Shown: positions 40,530-51,630, counted from the stretch's first letter. The stretch is 64,000 bases of DNA from Pseudoalteromonas sp. '520P1 No. 423' (GCF_001269985.1 NZ_BBZB01000001.1:1054001-1118000), one strand, 5' to 3'. Notes: a model not told the origin generated them from the sequence alone. A program made the numbers and translations.

Positions 40530-41955
40530 TCATCAAATTTTAGGTGGTGTCTTTTTTGTAGGTGAGGCTTCAGCCTTGCAAAGCCCAAAAACTGGAATTT
40601 AAAGCTGTTAGGCTAAAGCCCAACCTACATGAAATGTATTAAATTTAAATATTTTGTTCAAATGTAGGGTTAGCATTAAATTTTAAATGGTGTCTTTTTT
40701 GTAGGTGAGGCTTCAGCCTTGCAAAGCCCAAAAACTGGAATTTAAAGCTGTTAGGCTAAAGCCCAACCTAGATGAAATGTATTAAATTTAAACATTCTGT
40801 TCAAATGTAGGGTTAACATTAAATTTTAGGTGGTGTCTTTTTTGTAGTTGAGGCTTCAGCCTTGCAAAGCCCAAACACTGGAATTTAAAGCCGTTAGGCT
40901 AAAGCCCAACCTAGATGAAATGTATTAAGTTTTCCATTATGTTCAAATGTAGGGTTAGCACTCAATTTTAAATGGTGTCTTTTTTGTAGGTGAGGCTTCA
41001 GCTTTGCAAAGCCCCAAAACTGGAATTTAAAGCAGTTAGGCTAAAGCCCAACCTAGATGAAATGTATTAGATTTTCCATTATGTTCAAATGTAGGGTTAG
41101 CATTCAATTTTAAATGGTGTCTTTTTTGTAGGTGAGGCTTCAGCCTTGCAAAGCCCAAACACTGGAATTTAAAGCAGTTAGGCTAAAGCCCAACCCACAT
41201 GAAATGTATTAAATTTAAACATTCTGTTCAAATGTAGGGTTAGCATCAAATTTTAGATAGTAGTTTTGTAGGTGAGGCTTCAGCCTTGCAAAGCCCAAAC
41301 ACTGGAATTTAAAGCTGTTAGGCCAAAGCCCAACCTACATGAAATGTATTAAATTTAAATATTCTGTTCAAATGTAGGGTTAGCATTCAATTTTAAATGG
41401 TGTCTTTTTTGTAGGTGAGGCTTCAGCCTTGCAAAGCCCAAACACTGGAATTTAAAGCTGTTAGGCTAAAGCCCAACCTACATGAAATGTATTAGATTTT
41501 CCATTCTGTTCAAATGTAGGGTTAGCATTCAATTTTAAATGGTGTCTTTTTTGTAGGTGAGGCTTCAGCCTTGCAAAGCCCAAACACTGGAATTTAAAGC
41601 TGTTAGGCTAAAGCCCAAACTAGATGAAATGTATTAGATTTTCCATTATGTTCAAATGTAGGGTTAGCATTCAATTTTAAATGGTGTCTTTTTTGTAGGT
41701 GAGGCTTCAGCTTTGCAAAGCCCAAAATCTGGAATTTAAAGCTGTTAGGCTAAAGCCCAACCTAGATGAAATGTATTAGATTTTCCATTATGTTCAAATG
41801 TAGGGTTAACATTAAATTTTAGATGGTGTCTTTTTTGTAGGTGAGGCTTCAGCCTTGCAAAGCCCCAAAACTTGAATTTAAAGCTGTTAGGCTAAAGCCC
41901 AACCTAAATGAAATGTATTAAATTTTCCATTATGTTCAAATGTAGGGTTAGCATC
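40530..41955 (+). repeat. Tandem array of ten ~142-bp REP/BIME-type units
   Basis: The GTAGG (GTAGT in copy 3) head of each unit lies at 40558, 40701, 40844, 40986, 41128, 41268, 41411, 41553, 41695 and 41837, a spacing of 140-143 bp. Each unit has a forward REP (GTAGGTGAGGCTTCAGCCTT), ~45 bp, then a REP on the other strand (GTTAGGCTAAAGCCCAACCTA), then an AT-rich tail with GTAGGGTTAGCATT. Copies differ by scattered single changes. There is no open frame. It fills the gap between the rrn terminator and coaE. Confidence 0.92.
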
Positions 41956-42028
41956 AGTGTACTTTTAATATAAATAAAGAGTCTTCATAAAAGTTTGAAA
42001 GGAAATCATAAAGCGGCTTAGCTTTGGG

Positions 42029-42631
42029 CTAATTTTTTAAAGTAATATAATATTGATGTAACTCATCGACTTTTTCAAATGCATGTTCTAAGGGCAATGA
42101 ATTATCTAATACATCATCTGCAATATTTAATTTATCTTCTCGAGACATTTGAGAAGCAATAATATTTCTAACTTGTTCTATGCTTACATTGTCTCTTGAG
42201 GTTGTTCTTTGAATTTGAGTGTCAACGGGCACATCAATTAATAAACTGCGATCACATAGTTTATTCAAATTATTTTCAAATAATAATGGTGCGACTAAAA
42301 TAACATAATGACTTGTAGCTTGATTTAACTGGTAAACTATTTGCTCACGGATCATTGGATGAAGTAAATTATTCAACCAAGCCTTTTGATACTCATCTTT
42401 AAAAATTATTTCACGTAACTTAGCTCGGTTAAGGGTTTTATCAGCATTGAGAATGTCAGCACCGAAGTGGTTACTAATTTCATTTAGACCATCAGAGCCT
42501 ACAGCAACCACTTCACGCGCTACAATATCGGCATCAACTATATTAATGCCTAATTGTTCAAACTTATTGCTGATGGCTGATTTACCTGAGCCTATGCCAC
42601 CGGTTAAACCAATAATTGTTTGAGAGATAAT
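42029..42631 (-). CDS. coaE: Dephospho-CoA kinase, apparently with an ATT start
   Basis: It phosphorylates dephospho-CoA, the last step of coenzyme A synthesis. Motifs: P-loop GGIGSGKS (residues 11-18), VDADIVARE, HPMIREQIV and VAPLLFEN. From 42631 it would be 200 residues (E. coli 206). The frame has no ATG, GTG or TTG before the P-loop; an internal GTG at 42511 would delete the P-loop. ATT at 42631-42629 has AGGA five bases upstream and overlaps the pilD stop as TAATT, where TAATG is the usual coupled junction. Either a non-canonical AUU start or an ATG-to-ATT change or error. Confidence 0.88.
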   Translation of the reverse strand: MISQTIIGLTGGIGSGKSAISNKFEQLGINIVDADIVAREVVAVGSDGLNEISNHFGADILNADKTLNRAKLREIIFKDEYQKAWLNNLLHPMIREQIVYQLNQATSHYVILVAPLLFENNLNKLCDRSLLIDVPVDTQIQRTTSRDNVSIEQVRNIIASQMSREDKLNIADDVLDNSLPLEHAFEKVDELHQYYITLKN

Positions 42632-43536
42632 TAATGTCCTAAAGCAAATTGGTAATAAGCAGATGTAATTTGTTCACCCCAAATCATGGCAATCCAGCCA
42701 GCAATCGCAATATAAGGTCCAAACGGAATTGGTGTCGCTTTATCCTTGCCTTGAATACTTAATAGCGTAATGCCAATTACAGCGCCAACTAAACTAGATA
42801 ATAGAATGATCATAGGTAAAGATTGCCATCCTAATAAAGCACCAAATACTGCCATTAATTTAAAGTCACCATAACCCATGCCTTCCTTACCAGTTACCAG
42901 TTTAAATACCCAGTAAACAGACCAAAAACATAAATAGCCAACAGCAGCTCCTATAATGGCCTGCGCAGGTTCTATCATGGTAAAACCTAATACTGATGCA
43001 AGTAGCGCTAACCAAAGTAAAGGTAGGGTGATTTGATCTGGTAATAACATGTGATCAATATCAATGAATATGAGTGCTACTAAACACCAAGTAACTATTA
43101 AATAGGATAAGCCTAATGCTGTAGGGCCAAAATAATGCGCAATGGCAACACTTGCAATTGCTGTAAGTAATTCAATACTAGGATATCGAATAGATATTGA
43201 GTTATCGCAACTACCGCACTTACCTTTTAAAAATAACCAGCTGAAAACTGGTATATTTTGCCAAGCTTTAATTTTACTTTTACATTTAGGGCAAGTTGAA
43301 GCCGGTGTAGCTAAGTTAAATTCTGTAGCTTGGCCTTGTTCATATGGTTGCTTTAAATCATCGGATAATAATAATTTACATTCATGATTCCATTCGTTTT
43401 GCATCATTACTGGCAAACGATAAATTACTACATTTAAAAAACTGCCAATGCATAAGCTGGTCAAGGCTATAGTTAATAGAAAAAATACAGGGCTTTCAGT
43501 AAAAGTAATAATAATATCTTGAAATAAATTAACCAA
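42631..43536 (-). CDS. pilD: Type IV prepilin peptidase / N-methyltransferase
   Basis: The 301-residue inner-membrane aspartic protease cuts prepilin leaders and methylates the new N-terminus. The first cytoplasmic loop has the CPKCKS...CGSC zinc tetracysteine (methyltransferase part). The catalytic aspartates are in FIDIDHMLLPDQ and GMGYGDFKLM. About eight membrane helices. It starts at TTG 43536, overlapping the pilC stop by eight bases with TTAGGAGC upstream. Part of pilB-pilC-pilD-coaE. Confidence 0.95.
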   Translation of the reverse strand: MVNLFQDIIITFTESPVFFLLTIALTSLCIGSFLNVVIYRLPVMMQNEWNHECKLLLSDDLKQPYEQGQATEFNLATPASTCPKCKSKIKAWQNIPVFSWLFLKGKCGSCDNSISIRYPSIELLTAIASVAIAHYFGPTALGLSYLIVTWCLVALIFIDIDHMLLPDQITLPLLWLALLASVLGFTMIEPAQAIIGAAVGYLCFWSVYWVFKLVTGKEGMGYGDFKLMAVFGALLGWQSLPMIILLSSLVGAVIGITLLSIQGKDKATPIPFGPYIAIAGWIAMIWGEQITSAYYQFALGH

Positions 43537-44764
43537 CTACAGCTCCTAATTGGAATATCGGTAAATACATAGCAATAATTAAACCACCCACTAATACACC
43601 TAAAACGGCCATAATCAGAGGTTCTAATAAGCTAGATAAGCCATCTACGGCATCATCCACCTCACTTTCATAAATATTGGCAACTTTATCAAGCATACTG
43701 TCAAGTGATCCAGATTCTTCACCAATAGCGACCATTTGAATTACCATTGAAGTGAAGATATTTGAGTTTCGCATAGCATAGTTCATTTGGTTACCAGAAC
43801 TTACCTCTGCTTTTATTTCTAATATAGCATCTCTATACACTGCATTACCTGATGCACCTGCCGCAGAATCTAAAGCATCAACTAAAGGTACGCCTGCAGC
43901 AAAAGTAGTAGAAAGTGTACGCGCATAGCGAGCAACAGCTGCTTTGTTTAAAATAGTTCCAATAATGGGGAGTTTGAGGATTGCTTTATCTGTATTGTCT
44001 CTTACCTTTTTACTATTTCGGTGGGCATGTTTATATGCATAACCTCCGGCCCACATACCAGCTAGCGCAACCCACCAATATTCTTGCATAAATTCAGATA
44101 TACCAATTACAAATTGAGTAAATGCTGGCAGATCAGCACCAAAACCAGCAAAAATATCTTGAAATTGTGGTACAACAAAAATTAGAAGTATTGAAGTAAC
44201 TATGCCTGCAACAACCATTACTGCTATTGGATAAAACATCGCTTTTTTAATTTTAGATTTTAAAGCTTCTGTTTTTTCTTTATATATAGCAACTCTATCA
44301 AAAATACGATCTAATGCTCCTGAGGTTTCCCCTGACTCAACTAAATCGCAATACAAATCATCAAAATATAGAGGATGCTTTCTTAAAGTATCACTTAACG
44401 GAAGCCCTGATTTAATTTCTGATCCAATATTTACCGTTAACTTTTTAACTGACTTATTATCTGCGCCACTACCTATCATATCTATAGCTTGTACTAATGG
44501 TACACCAGCAAGCAACATAGTCGCTATTTGTCGTGTTAATAAAGCAATATCTTTAGCTGTAATTTTAGGAGTGCTTGAAAGTCCAAATAACGGTTTAGCT
44601 TTTTTCTTTACTTTTGAGGGAGTAATTCCTTGTTGGCGTAGTTTTGCTTTTACACGAGCAAGACTATCTTCGCTCATTTCTCCTTCGAGTTTTTTACCTC
44701 GGTTATTTACACCTATCCATTGGTATATATCCTGCTCTACTACTTTTGCTTTTTTAGTGGCCAT
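43529..44764 (-). CDS. pilC: Type IV pilus inner-membrane platform protein
   Basis: The 411-residue protein has two GspF domains (about 75-200 and 275-400), each followed by membrane helices. Typical text: LLTRQIATMLLAGVPLVQAI and ARTLSTTFAAGVPLVDALDS, the duplicated motif of the family, and a final MYLPIFQLG. It couples the PilB motor to pilin insertion. It lies 290 bp after pilB, with a pair of stem-loop repeats in the gap, and overlaps pilD. Confidence 0.95.
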   Translation of the reverse strand: MATKKAKVVEQDIYQWIGVNNRGKKLEGEMSEDSLARVKAKLRQQGITPSKVKKKAKPLFGLSSTPKITAKDIALLTRQIATMLLAGVPLVQAIDMIGSGADNKSVKKLTVNIGSEIKSGLPLSDTLRKHPLYFDDLYCDLVESGETSGALDRIFDRVAIYKEKTEALKSKIKKAMFYPIAVMVVAGIVTSILLIFVVPQFQDIFAGFGADLPAFTQFVIGISEFMQEYWWVALAGMWAGGYAYKHAHRNSKKVRDNTDKAILKLPIIGTILNKAAVARYARTLSTTFAAGVPLVDALDSAAGASGNAVYRDAILEIKAEVSSGNQMNYAMRNSNIFTSMVIQMVAIGEESGSLDSMLDKVANIYESEVDDAVDGLSSLLEPLIMAVLGVLVGGLIIAMYLPIFQLGAVVG

Positions 44765-44898
44765 AATTTAGCTCTTTGTATTAGCTCTTTATAGTTATTT
44801 TATTTAAGTTCTTAGCTGATTGAAGTTGTATTATATTTTAATAACTTCAATAATAAGTATGTAAATAAAAATTGGCTGTAAGCATTAATGTAACATCA

Positions 44899-44989
44899 GT
44901 CATCTCCGAAGTGTTTTATCGGAGATCCTATTTTAAGGTTCTAAGTCAAGTTTTAGAAAGATTCCCGATAAAACACTTCGGGAATGACC
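44899..44989. repeat. Inverted pair of ATTCCCGA-type stem-loops
   Basis: Copy A (44899-44928, minus orientation) and copy B (44960-44989, plus) share the loop TAAAACACT. The stems differ at two positions and both partners changed (CTCCGA/TCGGAG against TTCCCGA/TCGGGAA). Related to the tandem copies at 52.7-53.1 kb. Located between pilB and pilC. Confidence 0.8.
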
Positions 44990-45054
44990 ATAATTTTATA
45001 TCACACAATACTCTATAATATAGCTTTGGTAATATTAGCTATACTTTATCTTTA

Positions 45055-46746
45055 TTAAAAACTCGTTACGCGGTTTATTTCAACTAAGCTGGTTACGCCG
45101 CTTGCTGCTTTTTTTAAGCCTGACTTTCTTAAGTTATTAATACCTTCTTTTTCAGCGGCTTCTGCAATCTCTAATGAGTTACCATTTCTCATAATAATTT
45201 GTGCTATTGCAGGCGTAATAGGCATCACTTCATATATACCAACGCGGCCTTTGTAGCCTTCAGTACAGTGTTCACAACCAACGCCTTTGAAAAGCTTTAA
45301 ATTAGGGATATCATCTTCAAGGTAACCTAAACGAATAAGTTCTTCTTTAGGTAAAGTTTCCGGCTCTTTACAATGGTGGCATAACCTGCGAGCTAATCGC
45401 TGGGCTATAATTAAAGTCACTGAGCTGGCGATATTATAACTCGGTACACCCATGTTCATTAACCGCGTTAATGTTTCAGGGGCTGAATTTGTATGTAAGG
45501 TAGATAATACAAGGTGACCAGTTTGTGCTGCTTTAATAGATATCTCGGCGGTTTCAAGGTCACGAATTTCACCCACCATAACTATATCAGGATCTTGACG
45601 TAAGAAAGCACGTAATGCATTAGCAAAGGTCATATCTGCACGTACGTTTATTTGTACTTGATTTACGCCCACTAAATTTATTTCTACAGGATCTTCGGCT
45701 GTTGAAATATTACGTTCTGGTTTGTTTAGTATATTTAAACCAGTATAAAGAGATACTGTTTTACCTGAACCAGTAGGACCTGTGACTAAAATCATGCCTT
45801 GCGGTTGAGCTAAAGCAGCGAGATATAATTCCTTTTGCTCTTTTTCGTAACCTAATACATCAATACCTAACATGGCACTAGATGAATCAAGAATACGCAT
45901 TACAACTTTTTCACCCCATAAAGTCGGTAGGGTACTAACACGGAAATCGATACTTTTCTTTTTATTTATTTTTAATTTAATACGGCCATCTTGCGGTTTG
46001 CGTTTTTCAGCTAAGTCCATTTGCGACATAACTTTTATGCGAGCTGATATTCTACTCTCTAACCCAATAGGAGGGTTAGCTATTTCATGCAAAACACCAT
46101 CTATACGAAAACGAATCCGGTACATATGCTCATAAGGTTCAAAATGTAAATCTGATGCACCTCGTTTAATTGCATCCATTAATATTTTATTTATATAAAC
46201 AATAATAGGCGCATCATCTTCTTTATTGTTTACATCGGTAGATAATGCGCTATTTTTATCACCATCAGGGGATTCTCCACTGAGCTCAGCCATTTGCGCA
46301 TCTGTGAGCTCTAATGCTGATGTGGTATCAAATAAAGATTCTATAGCAAGTTCAAGTTGATCGTAGCTAACAACTATTACTTCGCTCTGCATACCTGTAT
46401 TAAATTCGTAATCTTCAAAGGCATCAAAGTTAGTAGGGTCACTGGTTGCTAAATACAGGGTTTTACCTTTTATTGATATAGGTAATACATGATGTTTTTT
46501 TATAAGCTTTTCATTAAGGATTTTTTCATCAGGTAAAAGAGTATTATCAAAATCAGTTAAATCTAGAAGAGGAGCATGAAATAATTGGGATGCACGTTGA
46601 GCAAGTTCTGGTGCGGTTAAACTCGACTCCCTACAAATGAGCTCAGCCACTGATAAATTTTCAGTATTTTCAGCTTTACTTATTTTTTCAAAATCAAGTA
46701 CACCTAAGTGGACTAATTTTCTAATTAAGGGGGAGTTTAATAACAT
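45055..46746 (-). CDS. pilB: Type IV pilus extension ATPase
   Basis: The 563-residue secretion ATPase has an N-terminal MshEN-type domain (about 1-150). The ATPase core has Walker A GPTGSGKT (323-330), an Asp box (AEDPVEI), Walker B ([13 protein letters not shown]) and a His box ([11 protein letters not shown]). The zinc tetracysteine CHHC...CEHC is near residue 460-495. It powers pilus extension in the cytoplasm. Full length and intact. Confidence 0.95.
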   Translation of the reverse strand: MLLNSPLIRKLVHLGVLDFEKISKAENTENLSVAELICRESSLTAPELAQRASQLFHAPLLDLTDFDNTLLPDEKILNEKLIKKHHVLPISIKGKTLYLATSDPTNFDAFEDYEFNTGMQSEVIVVSYDQLELAIESLFDTTSALELTDAQMAELSGESPDGDKNSALSTDVNNKEDDAPIIVYINKILMDAIKRGASDLHFEPYEHMYRIRFRIDGVLHEIANPPIGLESRISARIKVMSQMDLAEKRKPQDGRIKLKINKKKSIDFRVSTLPTLWGEKVVMRILDSSSAMLGIDVLGYEKEQKELYLAALAQPQGMILVTGPTGSGKTVSLYTGLNILNKPERNISTAEDPVEINLVGVNQVQINVRADMTFANALRAFLRQDPDIVMVGEIRDLETAEISIKAAQTGHLVLSTLHTNSAPETLTRLMNMGVPSYNIASSVTLIIAQRLARRLCHHCKEPETLPKEELIRLGYLEDDIPNLKLFKGVGCEHCTEGYKGRVGIYEVMPITPAIAQIIMRNGNSLEIAEAAEKEGINNLRKSGLKKAASGVTSLVEINRVTSF

Positions 46747-46880
46747 TATATCGCTAATTATTTAATTAATAATTTATATAACCATTTCAATAGAAAAGAG
46801 TCATTAAGTCAATAAAATAGTAAATTTAAATAGGTCTAGAATATAAATAAAATGAAGATAATTAATTCATTAGTCTGTAA

Positions 46881-47305
46881 TTAAAGTTCAGTACACCCTT
46901 GAGGTGAATAATCACTACTCCATGTTGTAGGCCTACTTGTTATATTACATGTCCATATTCCTGTAATTTCATTTCTTACTAAATTGATACTCGCACCTGC
47001 TCTACAGGTGTACTACCTTTGGTTACACCTGTGATAGTCGTAGAGGTTATACTATGGCTTGAATAAGATTCTGAGTTTAATACGTTAATTTCAGAGAGTT
47101 TAGCTGCAGCAATTTGAGGTGTTCCTGAATTTGCTTTTATTTCAAATAATACTTTACCAGATTGTATTTCTTTATAACATGAAGATACATCGGATTTGGC
47201 AACGTAACTCTGATATTCAGGTAAAGCAACAGCAGCAAATATGCCAATAATTGCAACTACTATCATTAACTCTATTAAGGTAAAGCCAAAATTGTTTGAT
47301 TTCAT
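46881..47305 (-). pseudogene. Type IV pilin gene 1, frameshifted near the 3' end
   Basis: The leader and N-terminal helix are intact (NNFG then [15 protein letters not shown], with Glu5). The frame stops at 46979 after VEQVRVSI. Moving one base at about 47000 restores [20 protein letters not shown] to a TAA at 46881, with the typical C-terminal disulfide cysteines (TWC-like ITGIWTC and PQGCTEL). So the C-terminal disulfide region is lost as written. Next to pilB, the usual place of pilA. Confidence 0.8.
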
Positions 47306-47333
47306 AATTATTAGGCAAATACTATTAGATAAT

Positions 47334-47360
47334 TAAAAATGGTGTGAAGTATCACACCAT
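47334..47360 (-). terminator. Terminator after pilin locus 2
   Basis: ATGGTGTGA, AGTA loop, TCACACCAT; T-rich on the minus-strand side (TTTTTAATT). Confidence 0.65.
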
Positions 47361-47772
47361 GTTTTTCAAACTATGATTATAAAATTAAGGTGCATTTCTA
47401 CATTCAGAAGGGACTAAATCATGATCAGCAACTGTTGTTGTACAAGTCAAAATGCCTGCAGTTGCGTTTCTAGTGAGCTTTAAAACACCTGAATCAATAG
47501 ATGCAGCACCCTGAAGAGCACCAACGATTGTTGTAGTTGTCACTGTGTGGCTTTCAAAAACTGTAGCAACCGGTAAACCAATTGCAGGTCCATCAGTTAA
47601 TTCAGCAGTACGACCAGATACAGTGAGTACTCCAAATTGTGTTTTTCCAGGAACTATTTCTTTATAACATGAATTTGCTTTTGAGCCTGCGGTATCGCTT
47701 GATATTTAGGTAAGGCCACAGCGGCTAAAATGCCTATGATTGCAACAACAATCATTAATTCGATTAGTGTAA

Positions 47773-49481
47773 CTGTCTTTCCGCACCTAAAAATTTAATT
47801 AAAAAAGCTTGACGCAGATCTCCATATTTGATCTATTACTTATCTTTGGGTGATGGAAAAATAATGGCGTCGTATTCAACAAAAGGTCTTGATTATTTAG
47901 GTTTGATTTCTGGCAAGAACAAAGAGCTTGGTATTGCCAAGTTAATTGATAAGGCACTCCCTGAGCACAGTGATGACAAGCTTATTTCTTATGGTCAGCT
48001 TGTTGAAGCCATGATTTTAAATGGCCTTGGTTTTGTTGGGCGTACTTTGCATATGTATCCGCAATATTTTAAAGAACCCCTGTTGAGCGCTTTATAGGTA
48101 AAGGGATCAAGGCGGAGTATATTAACGATGATGCTCTGGGGCGCTGCCTTGATAAGCTTTATGAAACTGGTGTGTCAGATATTTACCAAACGTTATCAGC
48201 GAGTGTAGTGAAGCACCTAGAGCTTCCTTGCTAGGGCATTAATTTAGACTCAACAAGTATTCATGTTGATGGCAATTATGAGCATGACAACGACAGTAAA
48301 GTAGTAAAACTAGTTCGAGGTTACAGTCGAGACTATCGCCCAGAGCTGAATCAGTTTGTACTTAACCTGATCACTGAAAACAAGGCAGGTATTCCATTAT
48401 ATATACAAGCAGCCAGTGGCAATATTAATAACAATGAAGGGTTTAAAAATATTGTTAAACATCATATTAGCAGTCTAAAAGCAGCTCAAGATGGCCAATA
48501 CTTTATTGCCGATGCAGCACTGCTGAAACAATTCAATCACTTGACGAACAGAAGCAGTTATTTATTTCTCGTGCCCCACAGTAGTTAAAACAAGTAAAAC
48601 AAGCAATAGCTCAGCAGTACACCCTCGACTTTAAGCCGCTTGATATCGGTTAAAGCGCAGCATGGCTTGAGTCAAATTATGGCGAAGTTAAGCAACGTTG
48701 GTTATTAATTAAAAGTGAACAAGCGAAAAAACGAGAGCAACATACGCTAGATAAACGTATGGAAAAAGAATCAAACGCGGCTCTCAAATCATTCAAAAAA
48801 CTTAGTCATCAACGTTTTTCTTGTGCATTAGATGCGGATAAGGCATTAAAAACATGGTTAAAATCCTATCGTGAGGTTGGAAAAAGTGACAGTGAAATAC
48901 TCAAACACGCTGTATTTAAACAAAGTGGCCGTCCCAAACTAAATCAGCAACCCGATAGCTATGAATATCAAATAACAGGGCTGTTATATTGGTCGTTAAA
49001 AAATCGGGAGCAGCGATTGCAGTAAAAAGGTATGTTTATTTTAGAAACAATGACTTGAGTGAAACACTAACTATGGAGAAAATGCTTAGCCTTTATAAAT
49101 CACAACAAAGTGTAGCAAAGGGCTTTAGATCCCTAAAGAGTCCTGACTTTTTAACCGCGTCTCTTTATTTGAAAAAGCCAGAAAGGATTGAAGCACTACT
49201 GATGGTAATGACGTGTTGCTTAATGGTTTATGCCGCATTGGAGCATAAGCTCAGAAGAAAGTTAAAGGCTCAGTCGGTATATTTTCCCAACTTAAAATAC
49301 AAAACGTGCCAAAATCCAACTGCTCGCTGGGTGTTCTTTTGCTTTCGAGGTCTTCATGTATTAACAATCAGTGGCGAGCAACAATTAGTCCTCAATGTGG
49401 AGGAGAGGAACAGTATTATAATTAATTGCATGGGCAGCATCTATCAAGAAATTTATTGCTAAAAATGCTGCGGAATGTCGG
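47773..49481 (+). mobile_element. IS1634-family insertion sequence, decayed
   Basis: The ~1.7-kb element has related ends (CTGTCTTTCCGCACC left; CCGACATTCCGCAGC from the right). It is bounded by a 6-bp direct repeat GTGTAA (47767-47772 and 49482-49487), the target duplication. It cuts pilin gene 2 just after the GFT of the cleavage site. The intact target duplication shows simple insertion, with decay afterwards or a decayed copy moved in trans. Confidence 0.85.
47864..49462 (+). pseudogene. IS1634-family transposase, several stops and frameshifts
   Basis: The N-terminal DUF4277 part is readable (YLGLISGKNKELGIAKLIDK, then MILNGLGFVGRTLHMYPQYF) to a frameshift near 48085. The frame continues in pieces: KGIKAEYINDDALGRCLDKL, a TAG, LDSTSIHVDGNYEHD (first catalytic Asp), YFIADAAL (second), more stops, then two further pieces to 49462. 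It could not make an active enzyme. Confidence 0.85.
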
Positions 49482-49649
49482 GTGTAAAACCCTTTTGTGC
49501 CTTTTGTTTAAAATTAAAATTTATCATGGTTACTCTCCTAACGGGGATTGGGGATAAAATTAGTTAATTTTTTAATTTATTACTTCATAAATCACATAAT
49601 ATCTAATCTAAATAAATCAGCTTAAATACAAATATACTCTGATTAAAAA

Positions 49650-49700
49650 TCATGCGTTTATTTCAGTATAGTTAACGTTTTTAATTGAGAAAGGCTGTTT
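49650..49700 (-). promoter_or_regulatory. Promoter block of pilin gene 2
   Basis: On the minus strand TTTCTCA is followed by TTAACTATACT and AATAAACGCATG. The same block with small changes precedes pilin gene 3 (50378-50410). TATACT (49665-49670) is a -10 candidate. Shared CCCGTTAGGAGA leaders just before both genes show the whole 5' region was duplicated. Confidence 0.5.
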
Positions 49701-49842
49701 GTGAGTGTTTTTAATGTAGTAGTTGTAACTATTTGAAATAAAAAGCATCATAAAAATAATTATTTATTTAATAGTTGGATAAATAAGCTGTATGAGTATT
49801 TTTATTAAGAGAATTGTTTAGGGGAGATTAAGCTAAAGAATA

Positions 49843-49864
49843 GAGCCTGTATATCAACAGGCTC
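49843..49864 (-). terminator. Terminator of pilin gene 3
   Basis: GAGCCTGT and ACAGGCTC pair around TGATAT, about 20 bp after the pilA stop. Confidence 0.65.
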
Positions 49865-49885
49865 CGTATATAATAAAAGTTAGAT

Positions 49886-50299
49886 TTACTTTTTAATAGT
49901 ACAGTTTTTGATAGCGACAACATTGGTGCCAGCTAATTCACAGGCCCAAGTTATTTGATCATCAGATGCTGCAGGTGTCAGCTTAGCCGTTATACCTTCA
50001 TTTGTAACTTCTAATATACCTTTACCACTACAGTTTTTAATTGTTGTAGAGTCACTAGTAGTACCAGCTCCTTTATCTGTACAGCCTAATGAGCCAACAA
50101 TTGAATAAGCCATCGCAACTCTTAATTTACTTGGTTCTAATGCGTTTACTGCCGCAGTAGATTTTGACTGTTGCACATATTCTTTATATTGTGGCAGTGC
50201 AACACCTGCTAAAATACCGATGATTGCGACTACGATCATTAATTCAATTAGTGTAAAACCCTTTTGGGCTTTTTGTTTCATATTTTTCATGTTTTGCAT
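49886..50299 (-). CDS. pilA: Type IV major pilin, the only intact copy
   Basis: The 137-residue protein has a short leader [14 protein letters not shown], cut by PilD before Phe15. Then the conserved N-terminal helix [18 protein letters not shown] has Glu5 of the mature form. Cysteine pairs ([31 protein letters not shown]) give two possible disulfides. AGGAGA lies just upstream. It is separated from pilB by two broken pilin genes, so pili would depend on this copy. Confidence 0.93.
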   Translation of the reverse strand: MQNMKNMKQKAQKGFTLIELMIVVAIIGILAGVALPQYKEYVQQSKSTAAVNALEPSKLRVAMAYSIVGSLGCTDKGAGTTSDSTTIKNCSGKGILEVTNEGITAKLTPAASDDQITWACELAGTNVVAIKNCTIKK

Positions 50300-50730
50300 C
50301 GTTATTCTCCTAACGGGGTTGGGACTTAATATACAGAGCGCTATGTCACTGCCTACTGGGCAGCTAAACTACGCATTTATTCTAGTATAGTTAAAATTCT
50401 CTAATGAGAAAGTGTGTCTTTGAGTTTTTATTTAATTCCGTTTTAACTCATTGATACATTATAAACTCAGAGTAGATTGTTTTTTGACTTTATTACTAAA
50501 TTCAAAAAAAACATCTAACCCTTTATCATTAGAGGTGTCTCCATATACCCCTCAATTATTATTAGATGCTATCATGCAAAAATGATTATTGGTAGTTTAT
50601 TAGTTACCTTTTTATAACAAATCTGTGTTTTAGACTGTATTTAGAGTAAATTCACTTTTTAAGACACACATTATGTTATTTCTGATACTTAAATGGCGCT
50701 ACTTATTGAAAGTCAAGTAGGTATTTTGTA
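50300..50730. other. 431-bp region upstream of pilA
   Basis: It contains the pilA leader and the conserved promoter block with TATACT (-10 candidate, 50394-50399, minus strand). No TGGCAC-N5-TTGC (RpoN) site was seen. The rest is AT-rich without a gene. Confidence 0.5.

Positions 50731-51630
<900 letters not shown>

Larger units (their letters stand above)
47385..49527 (-). pseudogene. Type IV pilin gene 2, split by an IS1634-type element and a frameshift
   Basis: ATG 49527, with AGGAGA six bases upstream, codes [15 protein letters not shown]. The element then interrupts. Past it the text resumes at 47772 as [20 protein letters not shown] and PKYQ. A frameshift follows, then GSKANSCYKEIVPGKTQFG and onward to TAA at 47385 with two cysteines near the end (ILTCTT, SECRNAP). 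Without the lesions it would be a ~150-residue pilin similar to gene 1. Confidence 0.85.

Noticed and set aside
40530..41955. CRISPR array
   Set aside because: The repeated unit is ~142 bp and the whole unit, including the parts between the palindromes, is conserved. There are no unique spacers and no cas genes.
42029..42511. CoaE starting at the internal GTG 42511
   Set aside because: This would remove the P-loop and the DAD motif, which are encoded in frame just upstream.
50300..50730. RpoN (sigma-54) promoter for pilA
   Set aside because: No TGGCAC-N5-TTGC-like pair was found; the conserved block upstream instead contains a sigma-70-like TATACT.
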